A stretch of DNA of 9,527 nucleotides from Acidimicrobium sp. (lineage in GTDB: Bacteria > Actinomycetota > Acidimicrobiia > Acidimicrobiales > Ilumatobacteraceae), in contig DOHD01000169.1 of NCBI GenBank assembly GCA_003535455.1, forward strand, positions 253 to 9,779. The letters are read 5' to 3'. Under the pieces are notes generated by a model, which was given only the letters and a program-made list of their open reading frames with translations, ran no database searches and was not told the origin of the DNA. Shown piece after piece: positions 1 to 6,918 of the stretch (positions within the stretch are counted from its first letter, which is position 1; each line of letters begins with the position of its first letter). Both the position numbers and the translations under genes were made by a program.

Positions 1-156
1 GAACCAACCGCTGCACGACTTGTTTCGATACATAACATTGCCTTTACTTTGAATCTGATGCAACAAATGCGTGCCGCAATAACAAAAGGCGAGTTCGCGA
101 GTCTGCGAAAGTCATTGTTGACAATTTGGGCAGATTCTGCGAACGATAAGCCTTAA
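1..156 (+). CDS. tgt: Queuine/preQ1 tRNA-ribosyltransferase, C-terminal end (partial)
   Basis: The last 51 codons of a gene that begins left of the window, read in frame from base 1 and ending at TAA 154-156. The peptide begins EPTAARLVSIHNIAFTLNLM and continues with MQQMRAAITKGEF, which matches the end of bacterial Tgt, where a 'TIHNL..Y..LM..MR.AI' block is characteristic. In the family this enzyme exchanges guanine-34 of GUN anticodons for preQ1 on the way to queuosine. The His in 'SIHN' (codon at 31-33) corresponds to the histidine zinc ligand of Tgt; the three cysteine ligands and the active site lie outside the window. The neighbour yajC begins about 20 bases later, and tgt-yajC-secD-secF is a common bacterial gene order, which supports the call. 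Only the tail is visible, so completeness upstream cannot be judged. Confidence 0.9.
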   Translation, partial: EPTAARLVSIHNIAFTLNLMQQMRAAITKGEFASLRKSLLTIWADSANDKP

Positions 157-160
157 CCCC

Positions 161-166
161 TAGACT
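161..166 (+). promoter_or_regulatory. Possible -10 hexamer for a near-leaderless yajC transcript
   Basis: TAGACT fits the actinobacterial TANNNT -10 pattern and ends 8 bases before ATG 175. No Shine-Dalgarno-like sequence lies between them. No convincing -35 hexamer is seen at 16-18 bases upstream. It resembles the better-spaced hexamers before rel and hisS. It also overlaps the TTG at 166, which argues against that TTG being the start. This is an inference from spacing only. Confidence 0.4.
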
Positions 167-174
167 TGAGTGCT

Positions 175-528
175 ATGTCTATGGGTATCGTTTCGCTAAA
201 TTCAATTGTTTTTTCATCCCTTGTCGGGGCGGCAACCGACCAACAGGCATCAAATCCAATTCTCGGACTTCTGCCGCTGGTTCTTATTTTCGCGGCGATG
301 TATTTCTTGTTGCTTCGCCCGCAACGCAAGCGCCAGAAAGAAACCGTGAACCTTCAAAAGAGCATCGTCGAGGGCGATGAGGTGGTTTTGAACTCGGGCA
401 TTTATGGCTGGGTTTCGGCGGTCGAAGATGAGTGGTTATGGCTTGAAATTGCCGAGAAAGTCGAAATTCGAGTAGGCAAGGGTTCGGTCGCTCGCAAAGT
501 TTCGGTCAGCGCAAAGCCGACAGAGTGA
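175..528 (+). CDS. yajC: Sec translocase accessory subunit YajC
   Basis: A small single-span membrane protein of 117 residues from ATG 175. One transmembrane helix (GLLPLVLIFAAMYFLLL, about residues 30-46) is followed at once by the family hallmark RPQRKRQKE, then a cytoplasmic domain with 'IVEGDEVVLNSGIYGWV', matching the YajC 'GD.VVT.GGI.G.V' block. YajC associates with SecD-SecF beside SecYEG at the inner membrane and is not essential in known cases. The reading frame opens at TTG 166, but that codon lies inside a -10-like hexamer; ATG 175 is preferred and ATG 181 is also possible. None has a Shine-Dalgarno sequence. The N-terminal 25 or so residues before the helix are mildly hydrophobic and longer than in many YajC proteins. 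secD follows after 40 bases, as expected. Confidence 0.93.
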   Translation: MSMGIVSLNSIVFSSLVGAATDQQASNPILGLLPLVLIFAAMYFLLLRPQRKRQKETVNLQKSIVEGDEVVLNSGIYGWVSAVEDEWLWLEIAEKVEIRVGKGSVARKVSVSAKPTE

Positions 529-568
529 TACTCCAATTTTCGACGAAATAGAGACTGTGTGATTTTGG

Positions 569-2203
569 ATGAATAAGCGTCGGCACATTATTTCATTATC
601 GGTGTTGATCGTCTTGGTCATAGGGTCTTTAATTGCCAACCTCGTTGCAGGCAACACTCCGGCTCTTGGTCTTGATTTGCAGGGCGGTGCTTCTGTCACT
701 TTGCAACCTGACGGTGAATTCGACCCAGCGGGCCTTGACGTAGCCGTAGAAATTATTCGTGCAAGAGTCGACTCGATCGGCGTTGCCGAGCCAGAAATTA
801 TTCTGCAGGGCAGCACGGTCATCGTCAACTTGCCTGGAGTAAAAGACCAACAACAGGCCCTCGACATTATCGGTCGCACCGGTGAACTTTTGCTGCGTCC
901 AGTTTTACAGTCGGGTAGGTTGAACGAAAATCCAGATACAACTGTGCCGGCAGGTGTAACAACTATTCCGACGAGCGTTACCACCGTGCCTGAACCCACT
1001 TCAGATTCGGTTGAAGACGGCGCAGGTATCGTTTCGGGTGGCCCCGGGTCGGTGAGATTTTTTTCGAAGGGACGAACCATCTCTTCGGCGACGACCGTCC
1101 CTAATTCGCCAACGACTGTTGACCCTGCAACTAGTTCAACTCAAGTCGCAACCTCTGATACCTCGATCGCGGTTTCTACTGATGCAACACAAGTCGCGGC
1201 GCCAACGCTCGGCCTTGGTGATGACCCTAACGATCCGACGCAAACTGCATTGCTGCTCGACAAGCAAGGAATTGCATATGTAGTTGGGCCGGCTGGCGCT
1301 TCGGGAAAGGTCTTCAAGAATGATGCTCGAGCCGATGTTCAAACAGGACAGTGGGCGGTTGTCGTGGGTTTGCGCAGCGGACCTGACGGAGATCAACTTT
1401 GGAACAAACTTGCCGCCGCATGTTTCAACAAGACTGCACAATGCCCAACCGGGCAACTGGCGATGGTGCTCGATGGCACCGTAATTTCGGCGCCGACGGT
1501 CAACGAACCCGAGTTCACTGGCGGCACAGTTCAGATTTCTGGCTCGTTCACGCCTCAAGAGGCGCGAGATCTGGCCAAGATTCTTGAGTTCGGCGCGGTG
1601 CCAGTCCGTTTTGGTGTCTCGCAAGCACAAACTGTTTCGGCGACACTGGGTTCCGACTCGTTGCGAGCCGCGTTGATATCAGGTCTAGTTGGCATTCTGC
1701 TTGTTTCACTGCTGCTGTTTGCGTATTACCGATTGATGGCAATCTTTGTTTTGGTCGGCATGAGCGTTTCGATCGCATTTTTATGGAGCGTAATTTCGTT
1801 GTTGTCACGTACGAACGGTTTGGCACTCTCACTTTCTGGCATCGCCGGAATCATCGTGTCGATCGGCATCGCCGTCGATTCTTATATCGTATTTTTTGAG
1901 CGAATCAAAGACGAGATTCGATTCGGTAAAACACTTAAAAATTCGGCTTTGCGAAGTTTCGAGTCTGCATGGCGCACGATTGTTGCCGCCGACACGGTGT
2001 CGTTCATAGCAGCAATCGTCCTGTGGTATTTAACCGTCGGCTCGGTGCGAGGTTTTGCCTTCTTCCTCGGGATATCTGCACTGACCGATATTCTCATCAC
2101 CTATTTCTTTACGCGTAGCGCAGTTTTGCTTTTCGCACGCTCGAAGCGCGTGCAGGGTCGCAAGGTCTTGGGCATTCAAACCGTTAAGCCAGAGGTAATG
2201 TGA
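569..2203 (+). CDS. secD: Protein translocase subunit SecD
   Basis: A 544-residue RND-superfamily membrane protein that, with SecF, uses the proton gradient to help pull secreted proteins through SecYEG. TM1 is at about 7-27, followed by the family motif LGLDLQGG (33-40) and the P1 base region (to about 115). A Thr/Ser/Pro-rich insert (119-213) comes next, then the P1 head (about 225-345, with 'GQLAMVLDGTVISAP'). Five more helices lie between about 362 and 524. The TM4 motif 'GIAVDSYIVFFERIKDE' carries D437, which by family knowledge is the aspartate needed for proton-coupled function. The only two cysteines (285 and 292) lie in the extracytoplasmic domain. ATG 569 is the only plausible start because an in-frame TGA sits at 560-562; there is no clear Shine-Dalgarno. 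The stop TGA shares its last base with the secF ATG, so the two genes are probably translationally coupled. Confidence 0.96.
   Translation: MNKRRHIISLSVLIVLVIGSLIANLVAGNTPALGLDLQGGASVTLQPDGEFDPAGLDVAVEIIRARVDSIGVAEPEIILQGSTVIVNLPGVKDQQQALDIIGRTGELLLRPVLQSGRLNENPDTTVPAGVTTIPTSVTTVPEPTSDSVEDGAGIVSGGPGSVRFFSKGRTISSATTVPNSPTTVDPATSSTQVATSDTSIAVSTDATQVAAPTLGLGDDPNDPTQTALLLDKQGIAYVVGPAGASGKVFKNDARADVQTGQWAVVVGLRSGPDGDQLWNKLAAACFNKTAQCPTGQLAMVLDGTVISAPTVNEPEFTGGTVQISGSFTPQEARDLAKILEFGAVPVRFGVSQAQTVSATLGSDSLRAALISGLVGILLVSLLLFAYYRLMAIFVLVGMSVSIAFLWSVISLLSRTNGLALSLSGIAGIIVSIGIAVDSYIVFFERIKDEIRFGKTLKNSALRSFESAWRTIVAADTVSFIAAIVLWYLTVGSVRGFAFFLGISALTDILITYFFTRSAVLLFARSKRVQGRKVLGIQTVKPEVM
923..1207 (+). 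other. Thr/Ser/Pro-rich low-complexity insert within SecD
   Basis: Codons 119-213 of secD encode a linker rich in Thr, Ser, Val, Pro and Ala, with recurring TTVP/TTIP units (TTVPAGVTTIPTSVTTVPEP; later SATTVPNSPTTVDP) and two copies of TQVA (STQVATSD and ATQVAAP). It interrupts the extracytoplasmic P1 domain between base and head. It has no recognisable fold and is probably flexible and exposed on the outer face of the membrane. Actinobacterial SecD proteins often carry a linker near this place; the TTVP style is what I associate with Acidimicrobiia. The central part, SVRFFSKGRTI (161-171), is basic and aromatic and unlike the rest. Confidence 0.75.
2191..2195 (+). promoter_or_regulatory. Ribosome binding site of secF
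   Basis: AGAGG lies 7 bases before ATG 2203 and inside the last codons of secD. It is the only good Shine-Dalgarno sequence seen before any start in the window, and its spacing favours ATG 2203 over the in-frame GTG at 2200. Confidence 0.65.
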
Positions 2204-3339
2204 TGGGCAAATTGTTTGCAGGTTTTGGTCGTCTGTATCGTGGCGAGACAACATTCGATTTCATCGGTAGGCGAATAATCGGTTTCGTTATTTCGCTCGT
2301 GATTCTGGTTGCGGGCGCCGGTTCGCTTTTGATTCAAGGTTTAGAGCTCGGCATTGATTTTCGTGGTGGCGTCGCATGGGAGGTTCCGGCAGGTTCTCTC
2401 ACTGATCAAGATGCCCGCAATGTGCTCGAGGCAAACAACATCGAGTCTTCGAACGCCAAGATTCAATTTTTGACGGGCAGTGCATTGCAAATCATGCGAG
2501 TGCAAGTTGGAGACCAGCCCGAAGAAGTTCGGCTTTCAGTTCAAAAAGCTTTTGCTGATTTGGCAAAAGTTGAGACTCAAGAGGTGAGCGTTGCATCGGT
2601 GAGTTCGTCGTGGGGTCGCAGCATCACCGAGAAAGCGATTAGAGCCTTATTTGTCTTCTTCATAGTCGTCTCTCTGTACATTTCGTGGCGTCTCGAATGG
2701 AAGATGGCGATAACCGCGATCGTCGCAATGGCACACGACGTTTTGATCAGTGTCGGTCTTTATTCACTATTTGGTTTTGAGGTAACGCCTGCAACCGTCG
2801 TGGCGTTTTTGACGATCTTGGGTTATTCTTTGTATGACACTGTGGTCGTTTTCGATCGCGTGCAAGAGAACGCGAAAAAATTTGCGGCATCGCGTCAATC
2901 ATTTGCCAATATCGCCAACGTTTCAACCAACGAAGTGTTAGCTAGGTCGCTCAATACCACGCTTTCGTCGGCACTACCGGTCGTTTCACTATTAGTCATT
3001 GGTTCATTCACGCTCGGCGCAAAAAGCCTCGAAGAATTTGCGGTGGCATTGTTGGTGGGCATGCTGGCTGGTACCTATTCTTCGATTTTTGTTGCCGTGC
3101 CACTTTTAGATTTGCTCAAACGAGACGAACAAAAATACAAACCGTTTAGAGGTCAAGTTGCAAAAGGGCAAGCGATGTCTGAGCTGATGGGCCTGGGCGC
3201 AAATTCGATTCCTTCATTTGTTGCGTCTGACACAGATGGTGCTGTGACAATTGGCGGTGAGGTCGCAACAAACAATTCCCAAAAGAGGGTCACTTCGGTG
3301 TTGACGCATCCACCACGACCTCGAAAAAAACGCCGTTAG
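2203..3339 (+). CDS. secF: Protein translocase subunit SecF
   Basis: Partner of SecD in the proton-driven SecDF complex of the inner membrane; 378 residues from ATG 2203. TM1 (about 25-46) is followed by the hallmark 'LGIDFRGG' (49-56), a short extracytoplasmic domain (57-136) and five helices between about 138 and 303. The signature 'ATVVAFLTILGYSLYDTVVVFDRVQEN' spans 197-223, with D212 and R219 at the positions of the conserved charged pair, and 'RSLNTTLSSALPVVSLLVIG' follows at 248-267. The C-terminus extends about 75 residues past the last helix and ends in a basic tail (HPPRPRKKRR). The start overlaps the secD stop by one base and has an AGAGG ribosome binding site. An in-frame GTG at 2200 would add one residue but fits the ribosome binding site less well. 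Confidence 0.96.
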   Translation: MGKLFAGFGRLYRGETTFDFIGRRIIGFVISLVILVAGAGSLLIQGLELGIDFRGGVAWEVPAGSLTDQDARNVLEANNIESSNAKIQFLTGSALQIMRVQVGDQPEEVRLSVQKAFADLAKVETQEVSVASVSSSWGRSITEKAIRALFVFFIVVSLYISWRLEWKMAITAIVAMAHDVLISVGLYSLFGFEVTPATVVAFLTILGYSLYDTVVVFDRVQENAKKFAASRQSFANIANVSTNEVLARSLNTTLSSALPVVSLLVIGSFTLGAKSLEEFAVALLVGMLAGTYSSIFVAVPLLDLLKRDEQKYKPFRGQVAKGQAMSELMGLGANSIPSFVASDTDGAVTIGGEVATNNSQKRVTSVLTHPPRPRKKRR

Positions 3340-3342
3340 CAC

Positions 3343-3348
3343 TACGCT
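3343..3348 (+). promoter_or_regulatory. Putative -10 hexamer for a leaderless rel transcript
   Basis: TACGCT matches TANNNT and ends exactly 6 bases before ATG 3355, so the expected transcription start would be the A of the start codon. The 15-base gap after secF has no Shine-Dalgarno sequence. No good -35 is visible 16-18 bases upstream, which is common for this promoter class in actinobacteria. It would allow rel to be transcribed apart from yajC-secDF. Confidence 0.55.
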
Positions 3349-3354
3349 TTAGTC

Positions 3355-5610
3355 ATGGCGACCTCATCGAGGGTGCTGCCGTGGCGGCGCCAAAATACAA
3401 CGATTGCCGAAGAGCTATCACCGTTGTTGACCGCGTACAAATCGAGGCATCCAAAAGGTTCGGTGTCGTTAATCAATGCCGCATACGAAACGGCACGATC
3501 TGCGCATGCGAATCAAAATCGGTCAAGCGGCGAGTTGTATATCAACCATCCGATTGCAGTCGCGCGTATTGTCGCCGACATCGGACTTGACGAAGTTTCG
3601 ATCGTCGCGGCACTGTTGCATGACGCAGTCGAAGACACCGACCTTACGCTCGCCGATGTCGAGAGCAATTTCGGTGCCGAAGTCTCGGCGATTGTCGACG
3701 GTGTGACAAAACTCGAACGCCTTCAATTCGATTCGAAAGAGGCGCAGCAAGCGGCGACCATGCGCAAAATGTTGGTTGCAATGGCCCGCGACTTGCGCGT
3801 CCTAATGATCAAACTTGCCGACCGACTACACAATATGCGCACGATCGCCGCGGTGTCGCACGACAAGCAGCAACGCGTGGCCCAAGAGACCCTAGATATT
3901 TACGCACCCTTGGCGCACCGACTCGGGATGCAAGAGATCAAACAGCAACTTGAAGACCTTGCGTTTGCTGCGCTGTATCCAAAACGATACGCAGAGCTCG
4001 ACCACCTCGTTGCGACTCGAGCACCTGAGCGAAATGTTTATCTTGCCAAGACCATCGGCCAAGTTCAACAGTGGCTAGATGAAGTAAAGATCAAGGCCGA
4101 ACTCACTGCCCGCGGCAAACATTTATGGAGCATCTATGAGAAGATGGTTCAAAAGGGCCGCGAGTTTGATGACATCTACGACCTGCTTGCAATTCGAATT
4201 GTCGTGCAGTCAGAAAAAGACTGTTATACGGTGCTTGGCGCCATTCACGGACATTGGAAGCCGATTGTGGGTCGTTTTAAAGATTACATCGCGATGCCAA
4301 AATTTAATTTGTATCAATCACTGCACACCACCGTTGTCGGGCCAGGTGGCAAACCTATTGAAGTGCAGATTCGCACCCAAGAAATGCATCAACGTGCCGA
4401 GTGGGGTGTGGCGTCGCACTGGGCGTATAAAGACACCGCGGGCGAAGCCGACATTGACTGGCTGAATCGAATCATTGATTGGCAGGGTGAGGTGTCGGAC
4501 CCGAGTCAATTCTTAGAAATCTTGAAGACCGATCTTGAACAAGATGAACTTTTTGTTTTCACGCCCAAGGGTCGCGTGATCACGCTCCCGGTTTTGTCGA
4601 CACCCGTTGATTTCGCCTATGCAGTACACACCGAAGTTGGTCATAGTTGCATGGGTGCTCGTGTCAATGGCCGTTTGGTGCCTCTTGACTACAAACTTGC
4701 CTCAGGCGACACTTGCGAAATTCTCGTTTCGAAAGGCGAGACCAGCGAGCCGACCCAAGAATGGCTCGAATTCGTCGTCTCACCAAAGGCCCGAAGCAAG
4801 ATCAAACAGTGGCTGACTCGTGAGCGTCACGAAGATCTCGTCGAAAATGGTCGAGATGAACTCGTCGAGCGTTTACGGCAGGCTGGCTTGCCCGCACAGA
4901 AAATTCTTTCATCACAGGTTCTGCAAGACGAAGTTGCACTGCTCGGTTTTGAGGATGTCAACGAATTCTTTGCTGCGATCGGCGACCAGCGTGTCGACGC
5001 CGTCGCAACTGTCGAGCGAATGTCAATGCGAATGCGTGACGGTCAACAATCTGAGCAACTTTCGATGTCGTCTGTTGCCGGCAACACGATGTCTTCAATT
5101 CAGAAGAATGGCGTGCACATCGAAGGCATGCCCGATGTGCTTGTGCGGCTTTCGCGTTGCTGTACACCGGTTCCTCCCGATGAGGTGATGGGTTTTGTCA
5201 CCAAAGGTCGTGGCGTAACCGTGCATCGAGCTGATTGTGCCAATGCTGCGGCACTCGCCGAAGATTCAGCTCGGGTAGTTGATGTCGAGTGGTCGTCAGA
5301 TGGTTCGAACACGATGTTCATCGCCGCAGTCGAGGTCAAAGCCCTTGACAGGTCTCGATTATTGCGTGACGTAGCAAATGCACTCTCTGACGAACATGTC
5401 AATATCGTCGCGTGCACTACGAACACCGGATCTGATCGCGTTGCAAGAATGCGGTTCGAGTTCGAATTTGCCGATCCTGGTCACCTGCAGTCAGTGCTAC
5501 GGGTGATCAAAAGAATTGACGGTGTTTACGATGCGACTCGCGTCTTGCCTGGGGCTGCATCAGCATCGCTTGACGCAGACGAAGTCGCTCATCCATCGGC
5601 GTCCCGATAA
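3355..5610 (+). CDS. rel: Bifunctional (p)ppGpp synthetase/hydrolase, long RSH (Rel) type
   Basis: A 751-residue stringent-response enzyme, full length for the family. It makes (p)ppGpp from GTP or GDP plus ATP when the ribosome senses uncharged tRNA, and hydrolyses it otherwise. The HD hydrolase domain (about 40-200) keeps R56, H65, the H89-D90 pair with E93-D94 (HDAVEDT), and D156/N160 (LADRLHN), so hydrolysis should be active. The synthetase domain (about 240-360) has 'YDLLAIRIV', RFKD at 307-310 and 'YQSLHTTVVGPGGKPIEVQIRT'. RFKD is the RxKD form found in bifunctional enzymes, not the ExDD form of synthetase-only RelA. The regulatory half has TGS (about 398-460), a zinc-finger-like region with C602, C603, H624 and C628, and ACT (about 654-733). 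ATG 3355 lies 15 bases after secF and has a -10-like hexamer just before it. The apt gene often found between secF and relA is missing. Many actinobacteria call this gene relA. Confidence 0.96.
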   Translation: MATSSRVLPWRRQNTTIAEELSPLLTAYKSRHPKGSVSLINAAYETARSAHANQNRSSGELYINHPIAVARIVADIGLDEVSIVAALLHDAVEDTDLTLADVESNFGAEVSAIVDGVTKLERLQFDSKEAQQAATMRKMLVAMARDLRVLMIKLADRLHNMRTIAAVSHDKQQRVAQETLDIYAPLAHRLGMQEIKQQLEDLAFAALYPKRYAELDHLVATRAPERNVYLAKTIGQVQQWLDEVKIKAELTARGKHLWSIYEKMVQKGREFDDIYDLLAIRIVVQSEKDCYTVLGAIHGHWKPIVGRFKDYIAMPKFNLYQSLHTTVVGPGGKPIEVQIRTQEMHQRAEWGVASHWAYKDTAGEADIDWLNRIIDWQGEVSDPSQFLEILKTDLEQDELFVFTPKGRVITLPVLSTPVDFAYAVHTEVGHSCMGARVNGRLVPLDYKLASGDTCEILVSKGETSEPTQEWLEFVVSPKARSKIKQWLTRERHEDLVENGRDELVERLRQAGLPAQKILSSQVLQDEVALLGFEDVNEFFAAIGDQRVDAVATVERMSMRMRDGQQSEQLSMSSVAGNTMSSIQKNGVHIEGMPDVLVRLSRCCTPVPPDEVMGFVTKGRGVTVHRADCANAAALAEDSARVVDVEWSSDGSNTMFIAAVEVKALDRSRLLRDVANALSDEHVNIVACTTNTGSDRVARMRFEFEFADPGHLQSVLRVIKRIDGVYDATRVLPGAASASLDADEVAHPSASR

Positions 5611-5636
5611 TGATTCGCTTATGTCGCCAAAGCGTC

Positions 5637-5642
5637 TAGCCT
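5637..5642 (+). promoter_or_regulatory. Putative -10 hexamer for a leaderless hisS transcript
   Basis: TAGCCT matches TANNNT and lies exactly 6 bases before GTG 5649, the same spacing as at rel. TTCGCT at 5614-5619, with a 17-base spacer, is a weak -35 candidate (3 of 6 matches to TTGACA). There is no Shine-Dalgarno in the 38-base gap after rel. A separate hisS-aspS-rarA transcript starting at the GTG is the simplest reading. Confidence 0.55.
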
Positions 5643-5648
5643 TCACGC

Positions 5649-6905
5649 GTGCCTGAATTCAAGACATCGCCCGGAACACGTGACATTCTGGCGCCGCACT
5701 CTGCTCGTTGGCGTGCATTTCAGGATGTTTTTGCCAATACGGTCGAGGCCGCTGGCTATACATACATAATTCCACCGATGTTCGAAGATCTAGATGTCTT
5801 TTTGCGCCTCGGCGAAGCCACAGAAGTTGTCACCAAAGAAATGTACGACTTTCATGACAAGGGCGGGCGACATGTGGCGTTGCGGCCAGAGCAAACAGCG
5901 AGCGTTTGTCGGGCGTTTGTTGAGCATCGACCGACAACGCCGTGGAAGGTTTGGTATGCCGGGCCAAATTTTCGATACGAAAAACCTCAGCAGGGTAGAT
6001 ATCGACAATTTGACCAGGTCGGCGTTGAGGCACTCGGCGCCGATGACCCGCTGCTTGATGCCGAAGTGATCGCCTTGGCATCGAAGTTCTATTCAGATTT
6101 AGGACTACGAAAGGTTCATTTGTCGGTCAACACTTTGGGCGATGCGGGCGATCGCGAGCGGTACTCGCAACAACTTCTCGCATATTTCATGGCGAATGAA
6201 AAAGATTTGACCGCCGAAAGTCGCTCTACCTTGGCTCGCAATCCGTTGCGAGTGTTGGACTCAAAGCGTGAGCCAGATCAAATAGTTATCGCCGGCGCCC
6301 CGGCAATTCGAGACTCGATAAGCACAACGGCTGCGCAGCACTTTGATGCCGTGCTTCAAGCACTTGACGCTTTGAATATTGCTTACGAGCTGAACAATCG
6401 TTTGGTGCGTGGTCTTGATTATTATCGTCGCACGACATTTGAATTTACTTCGACCGCGCTTGAAGCTGCTCACACCGCAATTGGTGGCGGTGGGCGTTAT
6501 GACGGCTTAGTTGAGGCGCTCGGTGGCCCAGCAACACCAGGCATCGGTTTTGCTCTGGGGCTTGATCGAACTTTGCTTGCATGCGATGCCGAAAATGTTT
6601 TTAATTCACCAGAAACATCGGTTGATGTATTTGTAGTTGACACGGTTGGTGGTCTGCAAGCCCATGAAATCTGTCATTTGTTGCGAAATAACGGCGTCAG
6701 TGCAGATCGTGCATACGACTCTCGCAGTATGAAAGCCCAAATGAAATCGGCCGATAGAAGCGGAGCAAAAATCGCCTTGATAATCGGTTCAGAAGAAGTT
6801 GAAAGTTCGACAATAATGTTACGGCCGATGGGTTCAGGCGAGCAATATTCAATCGCTCGCGAAAAATGTGTTGGCGAGATTCGCAAAGCTCTTGAAAATA
6901 AATGA
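5649..6905 (+). CDS. hisS: Histidyl-tRNA synthetase
   Basis: A class II synthetase that charges tRNA-His with histidine in the cytoplasm; 418 residues, the usual bacterial length. Motif 1 is in the N-terminal 60 residues (GTRDILAP ... YIIPPMFEDLDVF). Motif 2 is 'YAGPNFRYEKPQQGRYRQFDQVGVEALG' (about 103-130). The HisRS-specific signatures are LVRGLDYYRRTTFEF (252-266) and IGGGGRYDGL (278-287). Motif 3 is GIGFALGLDR (298-307), and an anticodon-binding domain fills about 325-415. Two positions depart from the family pattern: the ATP-site block RPEGTA reads RPEQTA (Q82), and LDYYTRT reads LDYYRRT. The start is GTG 5649, giving the normal N-terminus MPEFKTSPGTRDILAP; a -10-like hexamer 6 bases upstream suggests leaderless translation. 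aspS follows after 13 bases, a pairing common in actinobacteria. Confidence 0.96.
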   Translation: MPEFKTSPGTRDILAPHSARWRAFQDVFANTVEAAGYTYIIPPMFEDLDVFLRLGEATEVVTKEMYDFHDKGGRHVALRPEQTASVCRAFVEHRPTTPWKVWYAGPNFRYEKPQQGRYRQFDQVGVEALGADDPLLDAEVIALASKFYSDLGLRKVHLSVNTLGDAGDRERYSQQLLAYFMANEKDLTAESRSTLARNPLRVLDSKREPDQIVIAGAPAIRDSISTTAAQHFDAVLQALDALNIAYELNNRLVRGLDYYRRTTFEFTSTALEAAHTAIGGGGRYDGLVEALGGPATPGIGFALGLDRTLLACDAENVFNSPETSVDVFVVDTVGGLQAHEICHLLRNNGVSADRAYDSRSMKAQMKSADRSGAKIALIIGSEEVESSTIMLRPMGSGEQYSIAREKCVGEIRKALENK

Positions 6906-6918
6906 AAGTGCATCATCA

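Noticed and set aside
118..123. Perfect TTGACA, a -35 consensus, upstream of yajC
   Set aside because: It is inside the tgt coding sequence and no TANNNT hexamer occurs 16-18 bases downstream. The TAGACT near yajC is 37 bases away, too far to pair.
436..1080. Long open frame of 214 codons on the minus strand
   Set aside because: It lies opposite the end of yajC and the first third of secD, both recognisable genes. The translation is Ser/Thr/Pro-rich low complexity that mirrors the secD linker codons and matches no family I know.
1136..1630. Minus-strand open frame of 164 codons opposite secD
   Set aside because: It is fully inside secD, has a composition rich in Arg, Cys and Leu typical of an antisense shadow, and shows no recognisable domain.
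5611..5648. Possible terminator or attenuator between rel and hisS
   Set aside because: Only a 4-base inverted match (GCGT/ACGC) is present, with no T-run and no room for a T-box or leader peptide.
6868..6918. Extended aspS start at GTG 6868 inside hisS
   Set aside because: It would add 17 residues with no counterpart in AspRS and overlap hisS by 38 bases. ATG 6919 gives the normal N-terminus.
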